Positions 8,723-17,656 of a DNA stretch of 52,905 nucleotides are shown in pieces. The translations under genes were made by a program, and so were the position numbers. The stretch spans positions 1-52,905 of the forward strand of contig DASSPH010000064.1 of NCBI GenBank assembly GCA_035699745.1, in the 5' to 3' direction. The DNA comes from Vicinamibacterales bacterium. GTDB taxonomy: Bacteria; Acidobacteriota; Vicinamibacteria; Vicinamibacterales; 2-12-FULL-66-21. Position 1 is the first letter of the stretch. Every line of letters starts with the position of its first letter. A model generated the notes under the pieces. The model saw only the letters and a program-made list of their open reading frames with translations, searched no databases and was not told the origin of the DNA.

Positions 8723-11362
8723 ATGAAGGCATTGATTGCGATGCTTGCGCTCGCCGCGTTCGCCGCGGGCGCCGCTCCGGCGGCCGCGCAGGCGCGTCAG
8801 ACGGGGACGCTGCGGATCGTCGTCAAGGATCCGAGCGGCGCCGTGATCCCCAACGCGACCGTGGTCGTGAAGGGGGCCGACGCCGCCACCCGCGACGTGC
8901 TGATCCGCGAGCTGACGTCGGACGGCCAGGGCGTGGCTTCCGCCGTCGACATGGCGCCGGGGCGTTACACCGTCACCGCGAGCTTTCCAGGGTTCGAGAG
9001 CCATACGCTGAGCGACGTTCGCGTCCGCGCCGGAGACAACCGGCGGGAGCTGACGCTGCCGATCGAGAAGGTCGCCGAGAGCGTCGCGGTGGGACAGGAT
9101 CCGCGCGCCGCCGCGTCGGATCCGAAGAGCGAGCGCTTCGGCAACGTGCTGTCCCGCGAACAGATCGAAGCGCTGCCCGACGACCCGGACGAGATGGAGC
9201 AGGTGCTCAAGCAGATGGCCGGCCCGGGGGCGACGCTCCGCATGGACGGGTTCCGCGGCGGCAAGCTGCCGCCGAAGGCGCAGATCCGATCGATCCGTTT
9301 CTCGACGGCGATGTTCGCCGCCGAGAACCACAGCGCGGGACACACCTTCATCGACATCTCCACCCAGCCCGGCCTCGGGCCGCTGCGCGGGAGCATGGAT
9401 TTCAGCTTCCGCGACGGATCGATGAACGCGCGCAATGCGTTCCAGCCGCAGAAGGGTCCGGAGCAGACGCAGCAGTACAACCTGAATCTGAGCGGAACGC
9501 TGCTGAAGGACCGGACCTCGTTCTCGCTCTCGGCGGGCGGCGCCTCGCTGTACGACTCGGCCAACATCTTCGCCGCCGTGCCCGGCAGCGCGGTTGCCGC
9601 GCCGGTGCGGCGGCCGTCGGACCGCCTCAACTTCAACCTCCGCGTCGATCACGCGGTCAACAAGTCGCACACGCTTCGCGGATCGTTCCAGCAGACCGGC
9701 GGCGAGCAGCGCAACCTCGGGGTCGGCAACTACGATCTCGCCGACCGCGCCTACGCGCGCACCACGTCCGAGAGCCTGCTGCGCATCTCGGAGAGCGGAC
9801 CCTGGTCGCGCCTCTGGTATGCCGAGTCGCGGCTGCAGCTCCGCCGGGCGGCGAGCGATACGGTCTCCGCCTTCGAAGGGCCGACCACGCGTGTGCTCGA
9901 CGCATTCACGTCGGGCGGCGCACAGGTCGCCGGCGGCCGGGAGAGCACCGACCTCGAGCTGGCCACCGACATCGATTACGCGCGGCGCGGGCATTCGATC
10001 CGCATGGGCGCGCTCGTCGAGGGCGGCCGCTATCGCAGCGACACGCGGACGAACTATCTCGGCACCTACACGTTCACCAGCCTCGATGAGTACGCGGCGC
10101 GGCGCCCGGCGACGTACACGCAGCGCACGGGCAATCCGCTCGTGACCTACTCGCAGTGGCAGGCCGGGCTCTACCTGCAGGACGACTGGCGCGTGCGCCA
10201 GAACCTCACGCTCAGCGCCGGCGTGCGGCAGGAGTTCCAGACGCATCTCGACGATCGCTGGAACTTCGGCCCGCGCGGCGGCTTCACGTGGTCGCCGTTC
10301 ACGAGCGGGAAGACCACCGTGCGCAGCGGCGTCGGCCTGTTCTACGACTGGCTCGAGGCGGAGACGTTCGAGCAGACGCTGCGCGTCGACGGCTCGCGCC
10401 AGCAGGACCTGGTGGTGGTGAACCCGTCGTTCCCGGATCCGTTCACCGGCAGCGGCGGGGAGCAAGTCCTCCCGCCGGGCAAGTACCTGCTCGCCGGAGG
10501 CCTGGTGATGCCGAGGCGGGCGATGGCGCTCTTCGCGGTGACGCAGCGGCTCTCCAACACCGTCAGCATCAACGCCAGCTACAACCACCAGAAGGGCCGC
10601 GATCGCTTCCGCGGCGTCAACACCAACGCGCCGTTGAACGGCGTGCGGCCGGACGCCACGCTCGGCAACGTGACGCAGGTGGAATCGACGGCCCGCCTCG
10701 AGCAGGACTCGATCAACGTCGGCATGAACTTCACCGTCCCGGCCCGGCGGACGTTCGTGTTCGCCAACTACGCCTGGACCAACCTGCGCAACGACGCGGA
10801 CGGCCCGTTCAGCCTCCCGGCTGACAGTTACGACCTCGCCGGGGAATGGGGACGCGGCGGCGGCGTTCCGCGCCACATCGCCAGCGCAGTCGTCAACACC
10901 TCGCTGATGCGCAACCTGCGGCTCGGCCTGTCGACCTCGGCGCGCTCGGGGACGCCGTACACGATCACGACCGGCCGCGACGACAACGGCGACACGGTGT
11001 TCAACGATCGGCCGGCCGGCACCCCGCGCAACAGCGTGACCGGCGCGGCGGTATGGGACATGGCGGCGCGTCTGACGTACGCGTTCGGCTTCGGCGAACG
11101 TCCGGCGTCCACGGGCACCCCCGGCGGACAGATGGTCGTGATGCGGATGGGCGGCGGCGCCGGAGATCTGCTCGGCGGCCTCGGCGGCGGCGGCGCGGAG
11201 AACAAGCGGATCCGCATCGAGCTGTTCGTCGCCGCCTCGAACGTGTTCAACAACGTGAACCCGATGGGCTACTCGGGGGTGATGACCTCGCCGTTCTTCG
11301 GACGGCCCACGATTGCCGGGCCGGCACGCAAGATCGACGTGGGAATGAAGATCGGCTTCTAG
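8723..11362 (+). CDS. TonB-dependent receptor with N-terminal carboxypeptidase-regulatory domain
   Basis: The 879-residue outer-membrane protein has a signal peptide (residues 1-24, ending AAAQA). A carboxypeptidase-regulatory-like Ig fold follows (about 28-115: GTLRIVVKDPSGAVIPNATV, PGRYTVTASFPGFE), then a plug region (LSREQIEALPDDPDEMEQVLKQMAG) and a long beta-barrel that ends in an aromatic residue (KIDVGMKIGF). This is the usual acidobacterial oma87/SusC-like layout for uptake of oligomers or metal chelates; the ligand is unknown. Residues about 801-824 form a Gly/Met-rich loop (MVVMRMGGG) that resembles one in the protein encoded just upstream. The stop codon overlaps the stop of the convergent lipoprotein gene by 4 bp (CTAG). 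Confidence 0.9.
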   Translation: MKALIAMLALAAFAAGAAPAAAQARQTGTLRIVVKDPSGAVIPNATVVVKGADAATRDVLIRELTSDGQGVASAVDMAPGRYTVTASFPGFESHTLSDVRVRAGDNRRELTLPIEKVAESVAVGQDPRAAASDPKSERFGNVLSREQIEALPDDPDEMEQVLKQMAGPGATLRMDGFRGGKLPPKAQIRSIRFSTAMFAAENHSAGHTFIDISTQPGLGPLRGSMDFSFRDGSMNARNAFQPQKGPEQTQQYNLNLSGTLLKDRTSFSLSAGGASLYDSANIFAAVPGSAVAAPVRRPSDRLNFNLRVDHAVNKSHTLRGSFQQTGGEQRNLGVGNYDLADRAYARTTSESLLRISESGPWSRLWYAESRLQLRRAASDTVSAFEGPTTRVLDAFTSGGAQVAGGRESTDLELATDIDYARRGHSIRMGALVEGGRYRSDTRTNYLGTYTFTSLDEYAARRPATYTQRTGNPLVTYSQWQAGLYLQDDWRVRQNLTLSAGVRQEFQTHLDDRWNFGPRGGFTWSPFTSGKTTVRSGVGLFYDWLEAETFEQTLRVDGSRQQDLVVVNPSFPDPFTGSGGEQVLPPGKYLLAGGLVMPRRAMALFAVTQRLSNTVSINASYNHQKGRDRFRGVNTNAPLNGVRPDATLGNVTQVESTARLEQDSINVGMNFTVPARRTFVFANYAWTNLRNDADGPFSLPADSYDLAGEWGRGGGVPRHIASAVVNTSLMRNLRLGLSTSARSGTPYTITTGRDDNGDTVFNDRPAGTPRNSVTGAAVWDMAARLTYAFGFGERPASTGTPGGQMVVMRMGGGAGDLLGGLGGGGAENKRIRIELFVAASNVFNNVNPMGYSGVMTSPFFGRPTIAGPARKIDVGMKIGF

Positions 11363-12063
11363 GGAGAACAGATCGTTCCGCGCGACAACCTGACGGGAAA
11401 GTTTCCGCCGAGGGCCTCGTTCTTGATCACGCCGCGGATGCAGCGCGGGTCGAGGACGCGGCCTTCGTAGGTGAGCGGCTGCGGGCCGTCACGCAGCCGA
11501 AGAACGACGACGTCGCCGGTGCGCGTGCCGGTCACGCTCGTGGTCGACGACACACGGTCCTTGTAGAAACCCTCGATGCTGCTGCCCCGCTGAATCAGGG
11601 TCAGCCACAACGGTTCATCGGGATATGGCCCGTTGCCCACCCAGGAACCGGTCACGTCGCCCTCGGTTGCCGTGCCCTGGACGAAGACGCCGATGGTGGC
11701 GTCGAACGTGGTGTCGGCGAGGACCTGGATCTGATTCTGCGTCCTGGTCGTGAAGAACGCCTTCGACCAGGACAGGTCGTACAGCCCTGCAGTCAGGTTC
11801 GTGAGCGCGAACCGGCCCGCGGTGTCGGTCATGACCGAGGCGCGGGTCGGGCCCGCGACGATCGCGACCGTGACGCCAGCCACGGGCAGCAGCGTCCACG
11901 TCTCCCTGATCACACCGGACAGCGTGTAGGTGGAAACGGGCGGCGGCAGGGGCGGCGTCGGCGTCGTCAGCGGCGGCGGGGTGGTCCCTGATTCCGACGA
12001 GTCGCCGCAGCCCGCGGCCGACACCATCGCGAGCACGATCAGGATGTGCGCAGCGCGCCCCAT
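11359..12063 (-). CDS. lipoprotein with carboxypeptidase-regulatory-like domain
   Basis: The 234-residue protein has a lipoprotein signal sequence with lipobox SAAGC (lipidated Cys at residue 19). A Pro/Thr-rich tether follows (about 26-44, TTPPPLTTPTPPLPPP), then a carboxypeptidase-regulatory-like beta sandwich (about 46-130: YTLSGVIRETWTLLPVAGVTV, DTAGRFALTNLTAGLYDLS). The C-terminal beta-rich region (GSWVGNGP to the end) I do not recognise. The ATG at 12063 has a GGGGAG ribosome site. A longer in-frame reading to 13194 is antisense-type noise over the MFS gene. It is likely a surface or periplasmic accessory protein. It lies 23 bp downstream of the MFS gene on the same strand. Confidence 0.8.
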   Translation of the reverse strand: MGRAAHILIVLAMVSAAGCGDSSESGTTPPPLTTPTPPLPPPVSTYTLSGVIRETWTLLPVAGVTVAIVAGPTRASVMTDTAGRFALTNLTAGLYDLSWSKAFFTTRTQNQIQVLADTTFDATIGVFVQGTATEGDVTGSWVGNGPYPDEPLWLTLIQRGSSIEGFYKDRVSSTTSVTGTRTGDVVVLRLRDGPQPLTYEGRVLDPRCIRGVIKNEALGGNFPVRLSRGTICSP

Positions 12064-12086
12064 CGGCTCCCCGCTTCTATCGTAGG

Positions 12087-13235
12087 CTAGGTCCTCTTCC
12101 GCAGCAAGGCGTCGGCGAACAGGAAATACGGCAGCGACAGCGCCGCGAGGATCGCCGCCACGCCGAACGCGCGGCCGAAGCCATAGCGGCCGATCAGCCA
12201 CCCCATGCTGGTGGAGCCCGTGCCGATGCCGGTATCGAAGCACGCGAGAATGGCGCCGAACGCGGCGCCGCGGCGGTCCGCGCCGACGTGCTTCATCACG
12301 TAGCTGGCGAACACCGGATAGGCGGTGCCGAACCCGGCGCCGAAAATGATCGCGGACGTCACCAGCCAGAACCGCGTGCCGCCGAACGTCAGGCACGCGA
12401 GCCCGAGCGTGATCAGGATCAGGCACGGCAGGAACACCCGCCGGTAGCCCCACCGGTCCCCGATGCGCCCGGACAAGGGCCGGGTGACCAGGATGATCAA
12501 TGCCAGGGCGGTGAGATAGATCCCCTTCGGCGTGACGCCGTTGGCGTCGGCGTAGAGCGCCGTGAAGCTGGTGATGCCGCCGTAGCCGAACGAATAGAGA
12601 AACAGCGTGAACGACAGGATGAGCACGCGCCACTCGATCAGACGCCCGTTGCGCGTGCCTTCCGCCTGCGGGCTCACGTGCTGCGCCGGCAGCCGCCAGG
12701 CGATCACCGCCATCAACACGTTCAACGCCGCGCTCTCGAGGCACAGCGCGCGCCAGCCGAACTGGTACACCCAGAAGCCGATCGACGGCGCCACCGCGAT
12801 CGCGGCAATCGTCGACAGCCCCCAGTAGGCAATCCCTTCGGCGCGGCGGCTCTCCGGGAGGATGTTGGTCATGTAGGCGGCCGACCCGGTCAGCAGTCCG
12901 GACCAGAACACGCCGTGCACCAGCACGAGCGCGAGCATGACCTTGTAGCTGGGAATCAGCGCGTAGGCGACGGTAAACAGCGTGATCGCGACGCCGGCGA
13001 TGATCAGCACGCGGCGCGTGCCGAGGCGATCCGACAGCGTGCCCGTGACCGGCGCCGAGAACGCGGACGCATAGGTCAGGAAGCCGAGGAACAATCCGGC
13101 CGCCGAGGTGCCGCCGCCCAGATCCAGGATGTGGAACGGGGCCGTCGGCAGCAGCTGAAACGCGGACAGGAAGACGGTGAACGAGAAGCCGCACATCACG
13201 AAGAAGCGCGGCGTGAACAGACGATCAGGCGCCAA
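12087..13235 (-). CDS. MFS transporter
   Basis: The 382-residue integral membrane protein has about 12 predicted helices and the MFS motif A, TLSDRLGTRRVLI, between helices 2 and 3, with a second copy-like GRIGDRWGYRRVF in the C-terminal half. The family covers small-molecule exporters and importers; the substrate is unknown. The likely start is a TTG at 13235, immediately after the TGA of the upstream permease (TGATTG). An internal GTG-ATG at about residue 13 (FFVMCGF) is possible, but it would remove the start of helix 1. The abutting arrangement suggests it is translated with the ABC permease. Confidence 0.88.
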   Translation of the reverse strand: MAPDRLFTPRFFVMCGFSFTVFLSAFQLLPTAPFHILDLGGGTSAAGLFLGFLTYASAFSAPVTGTLSDRLGTRRVLIIAGVAITLFTVAYALIPSYKVMLALVLVHGVFWSGLLTGSAAYMTNILPESRRAEGIAYWGLSTIAAIAVAPSIGFWVYQFGWRALCLESAALNVLMAVIAWRLPAQHVSPQAEGTRNGRLIEWRVLILSFTLFLYSFGYGGITSFTALYADANGVTPKGIYLTALALIILVTRPLSGRIGDRWGYRRVFLPCLILITLGLACLTFGGTRFWLVTSAIIFGAGFGTAYPVFASYVMKHVGADRRGAAFGAILACFDTGIGTGSTSMGWLIGRYGFGRAFGVAAILAALSLPYFLFADALLRKRT

Positions 13236-15677
13236 TCATTCTGATTTTAGCGCGATGACCGGATCGACGCGTGACGCGCGCCAGGCCGGCACCAGGCTGG
13301 CCATCGCGGCGACGCCGACCAGCGCGGCCGCGACGGCCGCAAACGTCGACGGGTCAGCCGGCGTGACGCCGTGCAGCAGGCCGCGGAGCAGCCGCGTGAC
13401 GCCGAACGCCAGCATCAATCCGGCGCCGATGCCGACGAGCGCCAGCGACACGCCGCTGCCGAGCACCATGCGCAGCACGCGGGCGCGGCCGGCGCCGATC
13501 GCGACGCGGATGCCGATCTCCCGCGTCCGCCGGCTGACGACGTACGACAGCACGCCGTAAATGCCGACCGCCGAAAGCGAGAGCGCGAGCGCGGCGAAGA
13601 TCGACAGCAGCACGCTCATGAACGTCGGCGTCGAGAGCGCCGCGCCCACCACCTCGTCCATCTCGCGCACGTCCGCAACGGGCAGATTCGGATCCATCTG
13701 CCGGATCGCCTCCCGCACGGGCGCCGCGAGCGCCGCCGGTGCGCCGCTGGTGCGCAGCACCAGGGTCATCGAGCGGATCGGGTTGCCGACCGAGAGATGC
13801 CATTGCGTATGCGGGACGTAGAACTTCTCCTTGATGACTTCGGTGACGCCGTTGTGCCGCACGTCGCCCACCACGCCGACGACGGTGACCCACGGCCGAT
13901 CGGCGCGTCCGCCGATCCGGAACCGCCCCCCGATCGGATCGCGTCCGGCCCAGTACCGGCGCGCCATCTCCTCGTTGACGAGCGCGACGAGCTGCGAGCT
14001 GGAGGTGTCGGTCGGCTCGATGCCGCGGCCGCGCACGATGCGTTCCCCCATCGCCTGCAGGTACCCGTCCGTCGCGATCTGCCAGTCCCCCTTGGCGTTC
14101 GTGCCGGGCGGCGGCACGTAGCCGTCCACCCGCAGGCCGAAGTCGCCGATCGTCGAGCCGAGCGGCAGCACCCGCGCCGCCCCCGCGGCCGTGACGCCGG
14201 GTACCGTGCGGATTCGATCCATCAGACGCGAATAGAACCCGACGACCTGCTCCGGCTGCGGATACGCCGCCTGCGGCAGCGCGATCCTCATCGTCAACAC
14301 ACCCGACGGGTTGAATCCGAGATCGATCCGCTGCAGCGACCACAGCGTGCGCAGCATGAGCCCGGCCCCGATCAGCAGGACGACGGCGAGGGCCATCTCG
14401 GCGACGACGAGCGCGTCGCGGAAGCGCCGGCGCGCGCCGCCCGTGGTTGCATTCGCGCTGCCTTCCTTCATCGACTCCGTGAGATCCGAACGCAGGATCC
14501 TCGCCGCCGGCGCGAGGCTGAAGATCACCGTCGTCATCAGCGCCAGCAGCATCGTGAACGCCAGCACGCGCCAGTCGACGGTCGTGCCCGCGACGCGCGG
14601 AATGCTGGACGGGTTCCAGGCGGCCAGCGCGCGCACGCCGACGGCCGCGAGCACGAGGCCGGCGATGCCGCTGATCGTGGCGAGCACGAGGCTCTCGGTC
14701 AGCAGCTGGCGAATCACGCGCCAGGCGCCGGCGCCGAGCGCCGTCCGCACCGCCATCTCGCGCTGCCGCGCTTCGGCGCGCGCGAGCAGCAGGTTGGCGA
14801 CGTTCGCGCAGGCAATCAGCAGGAGGAAGCCGACGGCGCCGAACAGCAGCCAGAGCGTCCGCCGCACGCCGCCGACCACTTCGTCGCGCAGCGTGAGCGT
14901 CACCGTGTCGAACTGCATCTGACGCGGATAGAGGCCCTGCTCCGTCCAGCTCCGCGCCAGGCCGTGCAGATCGTCGCGCGCCTGCGCGACAGTCACGCCG
15001 GGCTTCAACCGCGCCGCCGCGTAGAACGAGTGGCTTCCGTGATCGGTGCTCGATCCGTTCCACTGGACGGGCAGCCACAACGTGCTCGGCGCGGGATTCT
15101 GGAAGTCCGTCGGGAGGACGAACCCCGCCGGCATGATGCCGACGACCTGATACGGCGCGCCGTTGATCTGGATCGTGCGGCCGACCACGGACGGATCGCC
15201 GGCATAACGGCGCACCCACAGCCCGTAGCCGAGGATCACGACGTTCGGCCCGTTCGGCACGTCTTCCTGTGCGGTGAACAGGCGTCCCTTGACGGGCGCC
15301 GCGCCGAGCACGGAAAACAGGTTCGCGGTCACGAACCCCGACGCGACCCGCTCCGGTTCGCCGTCGCCGGTGAGGTTCACCTGCCCGTCCGCCCAGGCGC
15401 CGACGTCCGCAAGCGTGCGCGACTGCTGGCGGTAGCCGTTCACCTCGCCGTCCGACACCCACGTCTTGTCGAACGCCGTCCAGCGGCTCCAGATCATCAC
15501 CGCGCGGTCCGGATCGCTCCACGGCAGGGGCCGCAGCAGGACGGCATTCACGACACTGAAGATCGCGGCGTTCGCGCCGACGCCCAGCGCGAGCGTGACG
15601 ATCGCGACATAGGCGAAGCCCGGGTTCTTCGCCAGCGTGCGCAGCCCGAAGCGGAGATCCTGCAGGAAGGTTTCCAT
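13236..15677 (-). CDS. ADOP-type ABC transporter permease (two MacB/FtsX modules)
   Basis: The 813-residue protein has the duplicated permease architecture typical of acidobacterial ADOP proteins. An N-terminal LRFGLRTLAKNPGFAYVAIVTLALGVGANAAIFSVVN leader helix and MacB-like periplasmic domain (about 45-250) come first. A first FtsX domain follows (about 280-400, LLIACANVANLLLARAEAR). A second leader helix and periplasmic domain (about 420-660) and a C-terminal FtsX domain with RTREIGIRVAIGAG (about 690-805) complete it. The protein ends in the usual DPVIALKSE. No ATPase gene is adjacent, as is common for orphan members of this group. Likely role: MacB-like mechanotransmission or export at the inner membrane; the substrate is unknown. 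Confidence 0.93.
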   Translation of the reverse strand: METFLQDLRFGLRTLAKNPGFAYVAIVTLALGVGANAAIFSVVNAVLLRPLPWSDPDRAVMIWSRWTAFDKTWVSDGEVNGYRQQSRTLADVGAWADGQVNLTGDGEPERVASGFVTANLFSVLGAAPVKGRLFTAQEDVPNGPNVVILGYGLWVRRYAGDPSVVGRTIQINGAPYQVVGIMPAGFVLPTDFQNPAPSTLWLPVQWNGSSTDHGSHSFYAAARLKPGVTVAQARDDLHGLARSWTEQGLYPRQMQFDTVTLTLRDEVVGGVRRTLWLLFGAVGFLLLIACANVANLLLARAEARQREMAVRTALGAGAWRVIRQLLTESLVLATISGIAGLVLAAVGVRALAAWNPSSIPRVAGTTVDWRVLAFTMLLALMTTVIFSLAPAARILRSDLTESMKEGSANATTGGARRRFRDALVVAEMALAVVLLIGAGLMLRTLWSLQRIDLGFNPSGVLTMRIALPQAAYPQPEQVVGFYSRLMDRIRTVPGVTAAGAARVLPLGSTIGDFGLRVDGYVPPPGTNAKGDWQIATDGYLQAMGERIVRGRGIEPTDTSSSQLVALVNEEMARRYWAGRDPIGGRFRIGGRADRPWVTVVGVVGDVRHNGVTEVIKEKFYVPHTQWHLSVGNPIRSMTLVLRTSGAPAALAAPVREAIRQMDPNLPVADVREMDEVVGAALSTPTFMSVLLSIFAALALSLSAVGIYGVLSYVVSRRTREIGIRVAIGAGRARVLRMVLGSGVSLALVGIGAGLMLAFGVTRLLRGLLHGVTPADPSTFAAVAAALVGVAAMASLVPAWRASRVDPVIALKSE

Positions 15678-15684
15678 CTCTTCA

Positions 15685-15775
15685 CCGGGGGGCGTTCGCC
15701 CCTGCCCGGCACGTTCGCGGGCCCGCCGCGCCGCCGGCTCGCTCCGTCCGCGTGGCTCGTTGGCCGCTCGCTCGC
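15685..15775. repeat. dispersed intergenic repeat, copy A
   Basis: The gap between the divergent ADOP permease and the next gene holds a GGGGCG-TT-CGCCCC hairpin (15689-15702). It is followed by a CACG-TTCGCGG block and a CGGCTCGCTCCGTCCGCGTGG-like block with GCTCGTTGGCCGCTCGCTCGC. The same order of modules recurs at 42973-43086, where only this intergenic DNA is shared. It looks like a non-coding dispersed element. Confidence 0.5.
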
Positions 15776-15831
15776 ATCGTGTGACTTAGACGATCGTCGA
15801 TTCCGCAGGGTTGACGGAATAAGATGAAGAG

Positions 15832-16323
15832 ATGGATCGGGATCTCTCCAATTACAGGCCCTCGAAGCTCTTTCGCCGCATGCCGCTCGAACGCCGCGTC
15901 GACGCCGCCGGTCTCTTCTGGAACGACGAACACTCGGCCGACCAGCAACTGGAGGCGGTCGCGTCCATCGCCACGCACATGAAGTTCCGGCCGCGCAGCG
16001 TGCTGGCGCTCGCGCCGGACAAGCGCGCGCGCTATCTTGCACAGCTGCCGACCATCTCGGACGCGATCGCCGCCCGGGCGCTGGTCAGCTATCACCTGGA
16101 GCGGCAGCGCGCGATGATGGGAGCGTTCCTCGATCAGCTCGGCATCGCGCACGACAACGGCCTCATCAGCGAGGAGAACGTGCCGAAGCCGGATCCCGGC
16201 AAGGTGAAGACCGCCGTGGAGCACCTCTCGGCCCACTATCCTGCCGAGGACGTGTCGCTGTACCTCGCCACGCTCGTCTCGCAGGATCCCGAGACCTGGG
16301 ACGCGCTAATCGACGAGAGCTGA
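15832..16323 (+). CDS. conserved-looking hypothetical protein
   Basis: A 163-residue soluble, helix-rich protein without a signal peptide or membrane segments. It has a basic N-terminus (YRPSKLFRRMPLERR) followed by alternating charged helices (RALVSYHLERQRAMMGAFLDQLG). GC3 and codon use look like the neighbours, and the frame is stop-free with a GAAGAG ribosome-site-like sequence just before the ATG, so I treat it as real. I recognise no motif and assign no function. Its 3' end overlaps the convergent amine oxidase gene by 18 bp. Confidence 0.7.
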   Translation: MDRDLSNYRPSKLFRRMPLERRVDAAGLFWNDEHSADQQLEAVASIATHMKFRPRSVLALAPDKRARYLAQLPTISDAIAARALVSYHLERQRAMMGAFLDQLGIAHDNGLISEENVPKPDPGKVKTAVEHLSAHYPAEDVSLYLATLVSQDPETWDALIDES

Positions 16324-17640
16324 AATCTCCGCCGCGGCCCGCAGGCCCGATTCGATCGCGCCGTTCATGTAGCCCTGCCCTTTGATGCTCGTGTGCTCGC
16401 CGGCAAAGACGATGCGCCCTGCCGGACGGGCGAGCCACGCGCGCCACATGGGGTCGAACCCGGGGTCGAAATAGGCATACCCGCCGCGCGACAGCGGGTC
16501 GTGATCCCAGGCCACGACCTGGGACGCGATCAGCCGAGACGGCCGTCCGAGCCAGTCGAGCTGCCGGATCACGCCGCGCTCCCCTTCGGCATGCAGCGTG
16601 TCCTGCAGCGCTTTCGACGCACCGCCGCCGGCGAGGAAGCTCAGGATGCCCTGCGGCCCGGGCTGGTGCTCGTTGCCGTCCCACACGGCGCCGGTGGGAA
16701 GATCGGTGCCGAACGCGAGCGGGCGCCGCGGCTTCCTCCAGAAGCGGCGATCGAACTGCAGCAGGAGCCGCGTCGCGCAGCCGTAACGGAGATGTTCGAT
16801 GGCCTGGCGCTGCGGCTCGGGCAGCGGGGGATCGAAGAAGACGCCGCGCGCCGTCGAGGCCGGCAGCGCGCAGACGACGAAGTCGGCGGTCAGCTCGGTG
16901 TGCGGCTTTCCCAGCGCCTCGACCGTAACGGTGACGCGGTCGTCGTGACGGCGGATCCGCCGCACGACCGTGCTCAGCAGCACCGCTCCGCGCAGGCGCT
17001 TCACGATTGCCGTTGCGAGCCGGTCGTTGCCCCCCTTGATCCTGAAGATGTGCCCGCGCCCGGGCGGACCCGACCCGGCGAACTGCTCGACGAGCGGGAG
17101 CATCGAGAGGTCCTCGGGGTCGGCCAGGAAGAATCCGCGGAATCCGCGAACCCCGGCGCGCAGCGCCGCGGGTGCCTTGGCGCGCTCCAGCCAGTCGGCG
17201 ACGGACTGCCGTCCGAGCTTCGCCGCGACCGGACTGTCCCACCGTTCTTCCGCCAGCTTGAAGTCGCGCACGGTGGTCCGCAGCAGCTCGCCGATCCTCG
17301 CCATCGCGCCCGGACCGGTCTGCACCCGCCGGCGGCCGCGTGCGTCCGGGCCGTAGAATCCGAAGCCGCTTCGCAGGATGCGGACCGGCTCGAGGCCAAG
17401 CTCCCGGGCGAGAGTGAGCACGTGCTCCTGCTCGTCCTCGATCAGGTCTGCGCCGGCCTCGGCGTGCTGCCGCGCCGCGAACTGGTTCCGCAGCGTCCAC
17501 ACGCGGCCGCCGACGCGGTCGCGCGCCTCGATGACGGTGACGGCGGCGCCGCGGGCTTCCAGCGCCCTCGCCGCCGAGAGTCCGGCGAGCCCCGCTCCGG
17601 CGACGATGACGCTCTTCCCTGCCAGCTCACGCGATGCCAT
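16306..17640 (-). CDS. flavin-containing amine oxidase family protein
   Basis: The 444-residue flavoprotein has an N-terminal FAD-binding Rossmann motif (VIVAGAGLAGLSAARALEARG, about 11-31) followed by VIEARDRVGGRVWT, the signature of monoamine oxidase/phytoene desaturase-type enzymes. The C-terminal FAD motif is FAGEHTSIKGQGYMNGAIESGLRAA. No signal peptide is present. The length fits bacterial amine oxidases; the substrate (amine, polyamine or amino acid) cannot be read from the sequence. It is on the same strand as the S66 peptidase gene with 16 bp between them, so co-transcription is likely. Confidence 0.87.
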   Translation of the reverse strand: MASRELAGKSVIVAGAGLAGLSAARALEARGAAVTVIEARDRVGGRVWTLRNQFAARQHAEAGADLIEDEQEHVLTLARELGLEPVRILRSGFGFYGPDARGRRRVQTGPGAMARIGELLRTTVRDFKLAEERWDSPVAAKLGRQSVADWLERAKAPAALRAGVRGFRGFFLADPEDLSMLPLVEQFAGSGPPGRGHIFRIKGGNDRLATAIVKRLRGAVLLSTVVRRIRRHDDRVTVTVEALGKPHTELTADFVVCALPASTARGVFFDPPLPEPQRQAIEHLRYGCATRLLLQFDRRFWRKPRRPLAFGTDLPTGAVWDGNEHQPGPQGILSFLAGGGASKALQDTLHAEGERGVIRQLDWLGRPSRLIASQVVAWDHDPLSRGGYAYFDPGFDPMWRAWLARPAGRIVFAGEHTSIKGQGYMNGAIESGLRAAAEISALVD

Positions 17641-17656
17641 CCGACAAGAGTAGCGC

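Noticed and set aside
11359-13194. A 611-codon frame extending the lipoprotein upstream
   Set aside because: The upstream part lies over the MFS gene in the wrong frame; the lipobox-containing signal right after the ATG at 12063 marks the real start.
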